DNA of 64,000 bases from Streptomyces sp. SCL15-4 (GCF_033366695.1 NZ_JAOBTQ010000001.1:4464001-4528000); one strand, 5' to 3'; shown: positions 8,325 to 17,753, counted from the first letter of the stretch. The notes: generated from the sequence alone by a model not told the origin. A program made the numbers and translations.

Positions 8325-11300
8325 CTACGGCACTGCCGCGTCGATCGCCTTCACGATCCGCTTGTCCGACACCGGGTACGCCGTGCCCAGCGCGTGGGCG
8401 AAATAGCTGACCCGCAGCTCCTCGATCATCCAGCGGATGTCCAGCACCTGCTGCGGCACCGGCCGGCCCTGGGGCAACTGCTCCAGCAGCCAGGCGTACT
8501 CGTCCTGCATCTCGTGGACCTTCTCCATGCGCGTGGTGTCCCGCTGCACGTTGGCCGGCATCTGCTGCAGGCGCCGGTCGGCGGCCACCAGATAGCGCAT
8601 CAGGTCGGGCAGGCGGCGTATCCCCGCCCAGGTGACGAAGCCGGGCTTCACGAGGGCGTCCAGCTGCTTGCGGACGTCCGTCAGGTTGGCGAGCAGGGCG
8701 GGGCTGCGTACGGCCTTCAGGCGCCGTTCACAGGCCTGCCAGGCGGCCAGCACCTGCTGCACCTGGGCGACCGTGCGGACCGTGGTGTCCACGATCTCCG
8801 CGCGCACCTTGTCGTACAGCTTCCGGTACGACTCCTCGTCCCACGCCGGACCGCCGAAGTCCGCGATCAGCTTGTCCGCCGCCGCCATCGCGCAGTCGTC
8901 GAACAGGGCCTGGATGGAGCCGTGCGGATTCGCGGACAGGGCCAGCTTCTGCTGGTTCGTCAGCTTCTCGGACGCGAACTTCGCCGGGTTGACCGGGATG
9001 TTGCGCAGGATCAGCCGGCGGGTGCCCTTCCACATGGCCTCCGCCTGCTCCGCCTCGGTGTCGAAGAGCCGGACCGAGACCGTGTCGCCGTCGTCCACCA
9101 GCGCCGGGTACGCCCGCACCGGCTGCCCGGCCCGGCGCGTCTCGAAGACCCGGGTCAGCGCGCCGATGGTCCAGTCGGTGAGGCCCTTGCGCTCCAGGGA
9201 CTCGCCGCCCTCGCGGGACGCGGTCGCCGCGGCGGCCTGGGACAGGGCCTTGCGCGCCTTCGGCTTCAGCCGGAGCTTCAGCGCCTCGAGGTCCTTGTCC
9301 TCGGCGAGCTTGCGGCGCCGCTCGTCGACGATCCGGAAGGTGATCTTCAGGTGGTCGGGGAGCTTCGTCCAGTCGAAGTCGTCCGCCTCGAAGGGCACGC
9401 CGACCATGCGCTTCAGCTCGCGGGCCATGGTGACGGTCAGCGGCTCCTGGAGGGGCACCGCCTTGTCCAGGAACGCCCTGGCGTAGTTCGGCGCCGGGAC
9501 GTAGTTGCGGCGGATCGGCTTGGGCAGCGAGCGGATCAGCTCCGTCACCACCTCCTCGCGCAGGCCCGGGATCTGCCAGTCAAAGCCCTCGTCCGTGACC
9601 TGGTTGAGCACCTGGAGCGGGATGTGCACCGTCACGCCGTCGGCGTCCGCGCCGGGCTCGAACTGGTAGGTGACCCGGAACTTCAGGTTGCCCTGGCGCC
9701 AGGTGTCCGGGTAGTCGGACTTGGTGACCGCCTCCGCGGACTCCCGGATGAGCATCTCCCGCTCGAAGTCCAGGAAGTCGGGCTGCTCGTGCCGCTTGTG
9801 CTTCCACCAGGAGTCGAAGTGGGCGCCGGAGACGACGTGTTCGGGCACCCGCTGGTCGTAGAAGTCGAACAGCGTCTCGTCGTCCACGACGATGTCCCGC
9901 CGCCGGGCGCGGTGCTCCAGCTCCTCGACCTCGCTGAGCAGCCTGCGGTTGTCGGCGAAGAACTTGTGGTGCGTGCGCCAGTCGCCCTCCACCAGCGCGT
10001 TGCGGATGAACAGCTCGCGGGAGACCGCGGGGTCGATCCGGCCGTAGTTCACCTTGCGCTGGGCGACGATCGGGACGCCGTACAGCGTGACCTTCTCGTA
10101 CGCCATCACGGCCGCCTGGTCCTTCTCCCAGTGCGGTTCGCTGTACGTGCGCTTCAGCAGGTGTCCGGCCAGCGGTTCGACCCACTCGGGCTCGATCCTG
10201 GCGTTGACCCGGGCCCAGAGCCTGGACGTCTCCACCAGCTCGGCCGACATCAGGAACCGGGGCTGCTTCTTGAACAGCGCCGAGCCCGGGAAGATGGCGA
10301 ACTTGGCGCTGCGGGCGCCCAGGTACTCGTTCTTGTTGCCGTCCTTGACGTCCTTCATCCCGATGTGGGAGAGCAGGCCGGCGAGGAGGGAGACATGGAC
10401 GCGGTCGGCCGGTGCGTCCTCCTCGGCGAGGTGGATGCCCATCTGCTTGGCGACCGTGCGCAGCTGGGTGTAGATGTCCTGCCATTCGCGGATGCGCAGG
10501 AAGTTCAGGTACTCCTGCTTGCACATCCGGCGGAAGGACGACGAACCCCGCTCCTTCTGCTGCTCGCGGATGTACCGCCACAGGTTCAGATAGGCCAGGA
10601 AGTCGCTGGTCTCGTCCTTGAAGCGGGCGTGCTGCTGGTCGGCCTGGGCCTGCTTGTCGGCCGGGCGTTCGCGCGGGTCCTGGATGGACAGCGCGGCGGC
10701 GATGACCATGACCTCGCGGGCACAGCCGTTCTTGTCGGCCTCCAGGACCATCCGGGCCAGCCGCGGGTCGACCGGCAGCTGGGCCAGCTTGCGGCCGGTG
10801 TCCGTGAGCCGCTTGCGGGGGTCCTTCCGGTCCGGGTCCAGCGCGCCCAGCTCCTGGAGCAGCTGCACGCCGTCGCGGATGTTGCGGTGGTCCGGCGGGT
10901 CGATGAAGGGGAACTTCTCGATGTCGCCGAGGCCGGCCGCGGTCATCTGCAGGATGACGGAGGCGAGGTTCGTCCGCAGGATCTCCGCGTCCGTGAACTC
11001 CGGGCGGGCGAGGAAGTCCTCCTCGGAGTACAGGCGGATGCAGATGCCGTCGGAGGTACGGCCGCAGCGGCCCTTGCGCTGGTTGGCGCTGGCCTGGGAG
11101 ACCGGCTCGATGGGCAGTCGCTGGACCTTGGTGCGGTGGCTGTAGCGGCTGATCCGGGCGAAGCCGGGGTCGATGACGTACTTGATGCCCGGGACGGTCA
11201 GGGAGGTCTCGGCGACGTTGGTGGCCAGAACGATCCTGCGCCCGGTGTGCTGCTGGAAGACGCGGTGCTGCTCGGCGTGCGAGAGCCGGGCGTAGAGGGG

Positions 11301-12269
11301 GAGCACCTCCGTGGATCTGTACTTCTTCTTCTCCAGCGCGTCCGCGGTGTCCCGGATCTCCCGCTCGCCGGAGAGGAAGACGAGGATGTCGCCCGGCCCC
11401 TCGGCCATCAGTTCCTCGACGGCGTCGGTGATGGCGGTGATCTGGTCGCGGTCGGCGTCGTCGGAGTCCTCCTCCAGGAGGGGCCGGTAGCGCACCTCCA
11501 CGGGATACGTCCGCCCGCTCACCTCGATGATCGGGGCGTCGCCGAAGTGCCGGGAGAAGCGCTCGGGGTCGATGGTCGCCGAGGTGATGACGACCTTCAG
11601 GTCCGGGCGCTTGGGCAGCAGCTGGGCCAGGTAGCCCAGCAGGAAGTCGATGTTCAGGGACCGCTCGTGGGCCTCGTCGATGATGATCGTGTCGTAGGCG
11701 CGCAGCTCGCGGTCGGTCTGGATCTCGGCGAGCAGGATGCCGTCCGTCATCAGCTTGACGAAGGTGGCCTCCGGGTCGACCTGGTCGGTGAAGCGGACCT
11801 TCCAGCCGACGGCCTCGCCGAGCGGGGTCCTCAGCTCCTCCGCGACCCGCTCCGCGACGGTCCGGGCGGCGATCCGGCGCGGCTGGGTGTGCCCGATCAT
11901 GCCGCGCACGCCCCGGCCCAGCTCCATGCAGATCTTGGGGATCTGCGTGGTCTTGCCGGAGCCGGTCTCACCGGCCACGATGACGACCTGGTGCTCGCGG
12001 ATGGCGTCCGCGATCGCGTCCTTCTTCTGGCTGACCGGCAGCTGCTCGGGGTAGGTGACGGCCGGCACGCGGGAGCGGCGCTCGGCCATCCGGTCCGCGG
12101 CGCGGTCGATCTCGGTCTCGATCTCGGCGAGCACGGCGGCGCGGGCCTCCGGCTTGCGGATCTTGCGCGCGCCCTCCAGCCGCCGGCCGATCCGGTGCGC
12201 GTCGCGCAGCGTCAGCTCGGTCAGGCGGGGGGCGAGGGTGCCGAGGGCGGGGGCGGGATGCGTAGACAT
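8325..12269 (-). CDS. hrpA: ATP-dependent RNA helicase HrpA
   Basis: 1314-residue DEAH-box helicase. Walker A GETGSGKTT at 100-108, DEAH at 198-201, a SATID motif III near 230, motif V TNVAETSLTVPG near 355 and motif VI QRKGRCGR near 398 are present. They are followed by the helicase-associated and OB-fold regions and the long C-terminal DUF3418 extension that marks bacterial HrpA. Known role in E. coli: mRNA processing and rescue of stalled or collided ribosomes. Start is ATG 12269. Length is normal for the family. Confidence 0.96.
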   Translation of the reverse strand: MSTHPAPALGTLAPRLTELTLRDAHRIGRRLEGARKIRKPEARAAVLAEIETEIDRAADRMAERRSRVPAVTYPEQLPVSQKKDAIADAIREHQVVIVAGETGSGKTTQIPKICMELGRGVRGMIGHTQPRRIAARTVAERVAEELRTPLGEAVGWKVRFTDQVDPEATFVKLMTDGILLAEIQTDRELRAYDTIIIDEAHERSLNIDFLLGYLAQLLPKRPDLKVVITSATIDPERFSRHFGDAPIIEVSGRTYPVEVRYRPLLEEDSDDADRDQITAITDAVEELMAEGPGDILVFLSGEREIRDTADALEKKKYRSTEVLPLYARLSHAEQHRVFQQHTGRRIVLATNVAETSLTVPGIKYVIDPGFARISRYSHRTKVQRLPIEPVSQASANQRKGRCGRTSDGICIRLYSEEDFLARPEFTDAEILRTNLASVILQMTAAGLGDIEKFPFIDPPDHRNIRDGVQLLQELGALDPDRKDPRKRLTDTGRKLAQLPVDPRLARMVLEADKNGCAREVMVIAAALSIQDPRERPADKQAQADQQHARFKDETSDFLAYLNLWRYIREQQKERGSSSFRRMCKQEYLNFLRIREWQDIYTQLRTVAKQMGIHLAEEDAPADRVHVSLLAGLLSHIGMKDVKDGNKNEYLGARSAKFAIFPGSALFKKQPRFLMSAELVETSRLWARVNARIEPEWVEPLAGHLLKRTYSEPHWEKDQAAVMAYEKVTLYGVPIVAQRKVNYGRIDPAVSRELFIRNALVEGDWRTHHKFFADNRRLLSEVEELEHRARRRDIVVDDETLFDFYDQRVPEHVVSGAHFDSWWKHKRHEQPDFLDFEREMLIRESAEAVTKSDYPDTWRQGNLKFRVTYQFEPGADADGVTVHIPLQVLNQVTDEGFDWQIPGLREEVVTELIRSLPKPIRRNYVPAPNYARAFLDKAVPLQEPLTVTMARELKRMVGVPFEADDFDWTKLPDHLKITFRIVDERRRKLAEDKDLEALKLRLKPKARKALSQAAAATASREGGESLERKGLTDWTIGALTRVFETRRAGQPVRAYPALVDDGDTVSVRLFDTEAEQAEAMWKGTRRLILRNIPVNPAKFASEKLTNQQKLALSANPHGSIQALFDDCAMAAADKLIADFGGPAWDEESYRKLYDKVRAEIVDTTVRTVAQVQQVLAAWQACERRLKAVRSPALLANLTDVRKQLDALVKPGFVTWAGIRRLPDLMRYLVAADRRLQQMPANVQRDTTRMEKVHEMQDEYAWLLEQLPQGRPVPQQVLDIRWMIEELRVSYFAHALGTAYPVSDKRIVKAIDAAVP

Positions 12270-12385
12270 ACGCGATCCAGGATCTCACCTAGGGCGAAAA
12301 ACACGCGAACGATTTGACCGCGGGCGGCCCGGCGCCCGCGGTCACCGACGGGCACCCCTCACGACGAGATGCCAAAGTAACCGTT

Positions 12386-13420
12386 ATGCCCGATATGCAA
12401 CGCTGGGCGGCGTTCAAGGCATCCCCCTTCCTGCCCGCCACGGTCCTCGTCCTCATCCTCGCCGCCGCGGCCGGTCTCTTCGCCGGCTCGTACACGTACG
12501 CCATGGCCAACCCGACCCCGCACGGCATTCCGACGGCGGTCACCGGCCACTACGACGAGCCGGCCGCCCGGCGCTTCATCGACGGCATGGAGGAGGCGCT
12601 GGACGCCTCGATGCGGCTGCGCCCCTACGGCAGCCGTCAGGACGCGGTACGGGCCGTGGACGAGCAGAGGGTGTTCGCGGTGCTCGACGCGCCCGCCGGC
12701 GGCCGGACGATCTCCCTGGACGTGTCCGGGGCGTCCGGTGCGACGGTCGCCCAGGTGCTCGGGCAGGCGGCGGAGCAGGTGGGCAGGGCCACCGGCACCA
12801 CCGTGGTGGTCCGCGACCTCAAGCCGCTGCAGCGGGGCGACCCGCGGGGACTGGCCATCTTCTACATCACCCTGGCCGCCGTGATCATCGGCTTCGTCGG
12901 CGCCATCCAGCTCAGCGTGCACGCCCGGGAGCTGAACCCGCTGGAGCGGATCGCCTACACCGTCGCCTACTCCGTGCTGGGCGGGTTCACGATCGCCGCG
13001 GTGGTCGACTGGTGGCTGGGCGCGGTCAGGCTGCCGTTCGTCGAGTCGTGGGCCATCCTCGCCTTCACGATGTTCACGTCCGGCATGGTGTTCACGATGT
13101 TCAACACCCTGTTCGGCCGGTGGGCCATGCTGCCGACGTGGGGCCTGATGGTGCTGCTGGGCAACCCGTCGTCCGGCGGTGCCGTCTCCTGGCCGCTGCT
13201 GCCGTCCCTGCTCGGCACGATCGGCCGCTGGCTGCCGCCCGGCGCCTCGGTGAACGCCCAGCACACCGCGGTGTACTTCCGGGGCCACCAGCACGCCGTC
13301 CCGTTCCTGGTGCTGGCGGGCTGGGCGGTCGTCTCCTGCGCGGTCTTCCTGATCTGGCGCCACCGCCACCCGGGCGGGCGTCCGGTCCGGCCGGCCGAGG
13401 AGGACCTGGAGACGGCCTAG
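12386..13420 (+). CDS. ABC-2/DUF3533-like membrane protein
   Basis: 344 residues. One membrane helix at about 15-35, then an extracytoplasmic domain of about 120 residues, then five or so helices (155-177, 190-213, 220-242, 247-262, 304-323). That layout (TM, large outside loop, membrane block) is that of YhgE/Pip and DUF3533 (SNG1) proteins related to ABC-2 permeases. No ATPase gene is adjacent. ATG 12386 begins the first helix region; an upstream in-frame ATG at 12314 would add 24 low-complexity residues. Substrate unknown. Confidence 0.7.
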   Translation: MPDMQRWAAFKASPFLPATVLVLILAAAAGLFAGSYTYAMANPTPHGIPTAVTGHYDEPAARRFIDGMEEALDASMRLRPYGSRQDAVRAVDEQRVFAVLDAPAGGRTISLDVSGASGATVAQVLGQAAEQVGRATGTTVVVRDLKPLQRGDPRGLAIFYITLAAVIIGFVGAIQLSVHARELNPLERIAYTVAYSVLGGFTIAAVVDWWLGAVRLPFVESWAILAFTMFTSGMVFTMFNTLFGRWAMLPTWGLMVLLGNPSSGGAVSWPLLPSLLGTIGRWLPPGASVNAQHTAVYFRGHQHAVPFLVLAGWAVVSCAVFLIWRHRHPGGRPVRPAEEDLETA

Positions 13421-13737
13421 GAGGCACCCTGGACGGGCGGGGCCGCCGGGGCGGCCTCGGCGTGCCTGCGGGCCATGCCGTCGCCGAGCGCGATCGACCT
13501 GGCGGTGTTGGAGACGGCCTTGATCCCCAGGTAGGCCGTGGTCATGCCGCTGACGGCGGTGAACGCGGCGGTGAGGACGCCGACGATCACCGCCTTGTCC
13601 CCGTCGAGCCGCCACACGCCGATGATCGCGACCGCGGCGATCGCGAGATTGCTGAAGACGACCGCGAACAGCCCGTACCGGGCCCGGACCTTCTCCAGGT
13701 CGGTGTCCCGCCCGGCTCTGTCCTCGTTCCGGCTCAC
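13417..13737 (-). CDS. Small two-helix membrane protein
   Basis: 106 residues with two predicted membrane helices at about 22-43 and 48-70, a charged N-terminus and an Ala/Pro-rich tail. Start is GTG 13737 (context SRNEDRAG), where a purine-rich stretch lies just upstream. No family recognised. Its stop overlaps the convergent permease gene by 4 bp. Confidence 0.6.
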   Translation of the reverse strand: MSRNEDRAGRDTDLEKVRARYGLFAVVFSNLAIAAVAIIGVWRLDGDKAVIVGVLTAAFTAVSGMTTAYLGIKAVSNTARSIALGDGMARRHAEAAPAAPPVQGAS

Positions 13738-13811
13738 GTTCTCCCCCCGTCCCCGCGCACCACGCGCGGCGAGGCCGAACGTAGCGCCGACCGGGCGCGG
13801 TGCCAAGGCGG

Positions 13812-14537
13812 TCACCGCGCGTCCGGCCGGTCCGGTCCGGGCCGGTGGCTCCCGGGCGGCCGGTGCGCGTCCGGGCCGCCGGCGAGGAGGGCGGCGACGG
13901 CCCCGGGCGACCAGTGGCCGTCGGCGCCGGGGCAGGAGGCGACGTAGGAGGCGACCGCGTCGGTGTCCCAGGCCCCGGCGGAGAGCAGGCCCGTGGCCAG
14001 GAAGCGGACGTAGGCGGCGGAGGGGACGACCCACGGCACGTCGTTCACGCCCCACGGCGCGGTGAAGGTCAGCACCGGCAGGCCTTCCACCTGACCGGCG
14101 CACACCAGGGTCTCGTAGCGCCCCTCGCCGAGGACGGCACGTCCTCGCGTGAGCACCTCCACCAGGTCCAGGTTGCCGTCCGGCGCCCGGTACATCTCCT
14201 GCGCCGCGATGTCGGCGAACTGCCCGCTGGTCACCAGATGCGCCCGGGCCAGCACCCGCCCGTCCGCCTCCGGGTCGTAGAAGGCGCGCCCGCCTCCCCA
14301 GACGGCGGACTCGGTGGCGAAGTACATCGCGCCGGTCAGCTCCACCGGGATCGACCGGGCCGGCATGGCCGGATCGCGGCATCCGGGGTACTCCCGGCCC
14401 GCGCCGGGCGGCCGGCCGCCCTTGATGTAGGCGGCGAGACGGTCCAGATGGGTGTTGGAGCCGTAGGAGGTGTACCAGACCCGCTCGGGATGCCGGTCGA
14501 GCGGCGGCGTCGGATCGATGCTCGGTAAGGCCTTCAC
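13812..14537 (-). CDS. Gamma-glutamylcyclotransferase-like protein
   Basis: 241 residues. The N-terminal VWYTSYGSN stretch at about 20-28 is the substrate-loop signature of the GGCT-like fold, and GCRDP and ATESAVWGGGRAFYD follow. Streptomyces homologues of this kind have sometimes carried a 'histone deacetylase' label, which I see no support for. The start GTG 14537 lacks a strong ribosome-binding site, so the true start may be slightly different. Likely a soluble enzyme; substrate not inferable. Confidence 0.65.
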   Translation of the reverse strand: MKALPSIDPTPPLDRHPERVWYTSYGSNTHLDRLAAYIKGGRPPGAGREYPGCRDPAMPARSIPVELTGAMYFATESAVWGGGRAFYDPEADGRVLARAHLVTSGQFADIAAQEMYRAPDGNLDLVEVLTRGRAVLGEGRYETLVCAGQVEGLPVLTFTAPWGVNDVPWVVPSAAYVRFLATGLLSAGAWDTDAVASYVASCPGADGHWSPGAVAALLAGGPDAHRPPGSHRPGPDRPDAR

Positions 14538-14583
14538 CGTGGCGGGCTCCGTTGGCGTACCGGGTGGGCAGGACGGGTACGAA

Positions 14584-14615
14584 AGAGCCCCTCTTCGTGA
14601 ACGAAGAGGGGCTCT
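14584..14615 (-). terminator. Terminator of the tRNA cluster
   Basis: Fourteen or more perfect pairs (agagcccctcttcg / cgaagaggggctct) closed by a tetraloop. Read on the minus strand it is followed by TTTC, about 20 bp past the tRNA-Phe 3' end. Confidence 0.85.
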
Positions 14616-14634
14616 GCCCTGGTCAGGGCGGCTG

Positions 14635-14708
14635 TGGCTGGGGCCGGGGTCGAACCGGCGACCTTCCGCTTTTCAGGCGGACGCTCGTACCAACTGAGCT
14701 ACCCAGCC
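14635..14708 (-). tRNA. tRNA-Phe (GAA)
   Basis: 74 bases with discriminator A. Acceptor GGCTGGG/CCCAGCC, anticodon stem TCCGC/GCGGA with loop CTGAAAA (anticodon GAA), T-arm GCCGGTTCGACCCCGGC. Confidence 0.96.
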
Positions 14709-14710
14709 AC

Positions 14711-14730
14711 GGTGTTTCACGTGAAACACC
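14711..14730. promoter_or_regulatory. parS site (ParB-binding, chromosome segregation)
   Basis: Perfect 20-bp palindrome. Its central 16 bases (14713-14728), TGTTTCACGTGAAACA, equal the Bacillus parS consensus, and the inner 14 bases (GTTTCACGTGAAAC) equal the consensus reported for Streptomyces parS. Streptomycetes carry many parS sites clustered around oriC; ParB loads there to form the segregation complex. Here it lies between the tRNA-Phe and tRNA-Asp genes. Confidence 0.92.
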
Positions 14731-14732
14731 AG

Positions 14733-14807
14733 CGGTCCTGACGGGATTTGAACCCGCGGCCTCCACCTTGACAGGGTGGCGAGCACTCCAAACTGCTCCA
14801 CAGGACC
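14733..14807 (-). tRNA. tRNA-Asp (GUC), copy 2
   Basis: 75 bases, identical in sequence to 8157-8231, anticodon loop CTGTCAA. Confidence 0.96.
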
Positions 14808-14843
14808 AAGCGTGTGTGCAACAGTGTCGCACACGGTAATGCG

Positions 14844-14916
14844 TGCCCCCAACGGGATTCGAACCCGTGCTACCGCCTTGAAAGGGCGGCGTCCTAGGCC
14901 GCTAGACGATGAGGGC
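14844..14916 (-). tRNA. tRNA-Glu (UUC)
   Basis: 73 bases. Acceptor GCCCTCA paired with TGGGGGC (one G-U pair), anticodon stem CCGCC/GGCGG with loop CTTTCAA (anticodon TTC), T-arm ACGGGTTCGAATCCCGT. First gene of a Glu-Asp-Phe cluster on the minus strand. Confidence 0.96.
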
Positions 14917-14996
14917 TATCGGCCCGCCTGGGCGCTTCTCAGCGCGTCGGGGACGTGAGAAGCATATGGGATGGCGAGGGGTATCGCCAAAACGGT

Positions 14997-16547
14997 TTAC
15001 GGCAGGGCGCCGGGAGGGGCGGGCGAGGGGGACCGCGAGGCACCGGCGGCGGGCTTGTTCTCGTCCACCAGATGGCGGCTGACCTCGGCCGTCGTCAGGC
15101 CCAGTCCTCCCAGTTCGATGGCGTCCCAGGCCTGGAGCCGGCGGCTGTCCCGGTCGAAGTAGAGGACCGAGGCCTGGATCGGGGCGGGGTGCTCGTGCTC
15201 CACGGCTCGCAGCCCGCCGCCGCCGGTCGAGCCCTCCCGCCGCAACCGGGTGCCGTACGGCAGCAGCCGCGTTCCCTCGTGGTGCAGATGCCCGCAGAGC
15301 GCCAGGGGCACCACGCCGTCCGTCTCCTCGGCGGCCGTCGGCTCGTGCGCGACCGCCACGTCCACGGGGGTGCCGGCCGCCTGCTGGTCGCGCAGCGCGC
15401 TGGCCAGCCGGGCACCCGCCAGCCGCTCGGCCGCCTCGCCGCCGGGCACCGCCGAGCGGTCGGGGGTGAACTGCGGATCGCCGGTGCCCGCGAACCGCAG
15501 GCCCCCCACCGTCACGGCCCGGCCCTCGTCCAGGACGCGCACGTTGCGCATGCGCTCCAGATAGCGCTGGGTGGTCCGGGAGTCGTGGTTGCCGCGCACC
15601 CAGACGTACGGCACGCCCAGGTCCCCGACCGGGTCCAGGAAGCCGTTCTCCGCCGCCGTGCCGTGGTCCATCGTGTCGCCGGAGTCGACGATCACGTTCA
15701 CCTGGTACTGCTTCACCAGCGAGCCGATGATCTTCCAGCTCGCCGGGTTCAGATGGATGTCCGACACGTGCAGGACCCGGATGGTGGACGGGTCGGGGCG
15801 GTAGGCCGGGAGGGTGGACGTGGCGTCGTACAGCTTCGTCACGTTCGTCACCAGGCGCGCCAGCTCCTTCTGGTAGACGTCGAACTCCGTGACGATGCTG
15901 CGGGCGTTGCCGACCACGGACGGCGCCGAGGCGAGCAGGCCGGAGAACCTCGGCTCCAGGACCGACTTCGGGTTCCAGGTGGCGTACGCCGACGCGCCCG
16001 AGGCGGCCAGCAGCACCAGGGCCAGTCCGCCGGCCGCCAGGGCCGGGCGCGGGCGGCGGTAGACGGCGAGACCGAGGGCGGTGGCGCCGCAGACCACGGC
16101 GACGCAGGAACGCACGCCCAGGTCCCGTGTGCCGTGCCCGACGTCCCGGACGACCTCGTCCTGGAGCCCGGAGATCCGTTCCGGGTGGTCGACCAGCGCC
16201 TGGGAGCGCGGCGGGTCCAGCCGCTCGACGTTCACGTCCAGGCGGACCGGGGCCGCGTGGCTGTCCAGGGAGAGCGAGCCCAGCGGGGACACGTCGATCC
16301 TCGTGCCGCCGGTGAGGGAGGGCCGGAGCGCCATCGTCGTGTCCATCGGGCCGACCGGGACCCGGACCGTGCCGGCGATCAGCAGGCCCAGCCAGGCGCC
16401 GGCGAGCACCACGGCGGTCAGACCGAGGGCGCGCGTCCAGGGGCGGGGACGGGCGGCGAGTTCGTCAGAGGGGAGCGGGCGGGGGCGTGCGCGGTGCGGG
16501 GTCCGGTGGCGCATGGTGCTCAGGGCTGCGAGGGGGACGCGGGCCAT
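14997..16547 (-). CDS. Membrane-anchored metallophosphoesterase
   Basis: 516 residues. One helix at about 40-60, two more near 145-185, then a calcineurin-like phosphoesterase domain with all metal motifs: SDIH at 261-264, SGD at 288-290, GNHD at 318-321, AHEP near 400 and GHLHHEG near 420. Substrate unknown; the domain topology suggests that the catalytic part faces one side of the membrane behind a three-helix anchor. An in-frame ATG 11 codons downstream of the annotated start is also possible. Confidence 0.85.
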   Translation of the reverse strand: MARVPLAALSTMRHRTPHRARPRPLPSDELAARPRPWTRALGLTAVVLAGAWLGLLIAGTVRVPVGPMDTTMALRPSLTGGTRIDVSPLGSLSLDSHAAPVRLDVNVERLDPPRSQALVDHPERISGLQDEVVRDVGHGTRDLGVRSCVAVVCGATALGLAVYRRPRPALAAGGLALVLLAASGASAYATWNPKSVLEPRFSGLLASAPSVVGNARSIVTEFDVYQKELARLVTNVTKLYDATSTLPAYRPDPSTIRVLHVSDIHLNPASWKIIGSLVKQYQVNVIVDSGDTMDHGTAAENGFLDPVGDLGVPYVWVRGNHDSRTTQRYLERMRNVRVLDEGRAVTVGGLRFAGTGDPQFTPDRSAVPGGEAAERLAGARLASALRDQQAAGTPVDVAVAHEPTAAEETDGVVPLALCGHLHHEGTRLLPYGTRLRREGSTGGGGLRAVEHEHPAPIQASVLYFDRDSRRLQAWDAIELGGLGLTTAEVSRHLVDENKPAAGASRSPSPAPPGALP

Positions 16548-16607
16548 TGGTGCCGTATGCCCACGTCAAGGGGTGGATATGCGACGCCGTTCGCGGACAA
16601 TGGCCGT

Positions 16608-16958
16608 GTGCTGGAGATGACGCGCGAGGAGTTCGAGGAACTGGTCGCCGAGGCGCTGGACCGTATTCCGCCGGAGCTGACGCGGCTGATGGACAACGTC
16701 GCGGTGTTCGTCGAGGACGAACCGCCCGCCGACGATCCCGAGCTGCTCGGGCTCTACGAGGGGACACCGCTGACCGAACGGGGCGAGTGGTACGCGGGCG
16801 TCCTGCCGGACCGGATCACGATCTATCGCGGGCCGACGCTCAGGATGTGCGCCAGCCGGGAGGACGTGATCGCGGAGACCGAGGTGACGGTGGTGCACGA
16901 GATCGCCCACCACTTCGGCATCGACGACAACCGGCTGCACGCGCTCGGGTACGGGTGA
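16608..16958 (+). CDS. Metallopeptidase family protein (minigluzincin-like, HEIAHHFG)
   Basis: 116 residues from GTG 16608 (or 113 from ATG 16617). The HExxH zinc motif (HEIAHHFG, about residues 98-105) near the C-terminus and an N-terminal MTREEFEELVAEALDRIP segment match the small actinobacterial metallopeptidase family of PF06262. No signal peptide, so it is cytosolic. Substrate unknown. Divergent from the phosphoesterase gene. Confidence 0.85.
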   Translation: MLEMTREEFEELVAEALDRIPPELTRLMDNVAVFVEDEPPADDPELLGLYEGTPLTERGEWYAGVLPDRITIYRGPTLRMCASREDVIAETEVTVVHEIAHHFGIDDNRLHALGYG

Positions 16959-17127
16959 GCGGGGCGGCTGCCGCGAGCGGCACGGCTGGCGCGGCCGGGC
17001 GGGGCGCCCGACGCGGGTGAACGGGGGGTGGTGGGTGCCGCCGTGCGCCCGGGGCGTGCGCGTGTCCTCTTGTGGGCGGCGGGAGTTGGGGAGGTTGACT
17101 CCGTCCCCGCCCCCGGAGGTGGCCGCT

Positions 17128-17664
17128 GTGCGCCCCTTGTACGTACCCGTCCGTCTGGCCGCCGCGGTACTGGCCGTCACCGCCGCCGCCGGCTGTGTGA
17201 ACGTGGGCGACGGCGCGGACCGGGCCCGCCCCTCCCGCTCGGCGGGACAGCCCGGCGGCGAGGCACCCGACGGCGGCCCGGCCCCGGGCGTGGCCGCTCC
17301 CGCCGAGGCGGGCAGGGCGGCCGACGGCACCCATGGCCACGGCGGCAAGGCGAGGCCGGGTGAGTCCGGCTCGGCGTCGCCCGCCGCGTCGGGCGGGAAC
17401 AGCCCCTCGGACGCGCCCGGGAAGCCGGGGAAGCGGGGCGAGCCGGAGGAGCCCGGGGAGACCGACGTGCCCGGCGGCCCGGCGCCGACCAAGGCCCCGC
17501 CCACGCCCCCGGCCAGCTCCGTCCCGCCCGCCCCGCCGGCCACCACGGAGCCGCCGCCCGTCACCGAGCCGCAGTCGGCCGAGCCGTCCTCCTCGGCGCA
17601 CGAGGAGCCCGGGCCCCAGCTCGTCCAGCGCGAACCGGCGCCCGCGGCGGGCGCGGCGGTGTGA
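17128..17664 (+). CDS. Proline-rich lipoprotein of unknown function
   Basis: 178 residues. GTG 17128 has GGAGG 8 bases upstream. The leader is hydrophobic, with lipobox AAGC near residue 22. The remainder is low complexity, rich in Pro, Gly, Ala and Glu, with no recognisable domain, as expected for a cell-wall-spanning linker. Coding is supported by the signal peptide and ribosome-binding site, not by homology. Confidence 0.55.
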   Translation: MRPLYVPVRLAAAVLAVTAAAGCVNVGDGADRARPSRSAGQPGGEAPDGGPAPGVAAPAEAGRAADGTHGHGGKARPGESGSASPAASGGNSPSDAPGKPGKRGEPEEPGETDVPGGPAPTKAPPTPPASSVPPAPPATTEPPPVTEPQSAEPSSSAHEEPGPQLVQREPAPAAGAAV

Positions 17665-17723
17665 CCCCTTCCACTTCTCCGGCGCCGACAGACCCACTGT
17701 GACGTGGGTCTATGCCACTCGGT

Positions 17724-17753
17724 TTGCCTTCAGGGGTGGTAGGTGCGTATGGT
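17724..17753 (+). promoter_or_regulatory. Predicted promoter of the DEAD-box helicase gene
   Basis: TTGCCT and TATGGT separated by 18 bases resemble a HrdB-type promoter. It would give a leader of about 150 bases before ATG 17911. Sequence-based guess only. Confidence 0.3.

Noticed and set aside
8313..12317. 1334-codon plus-strand frame opposite hrpA
   Set aside because: Composition (Gly/Val/Leu/Arg-rich, no motif) is that of an antisense shadow; the minus-strand frame has all helicase motifs.
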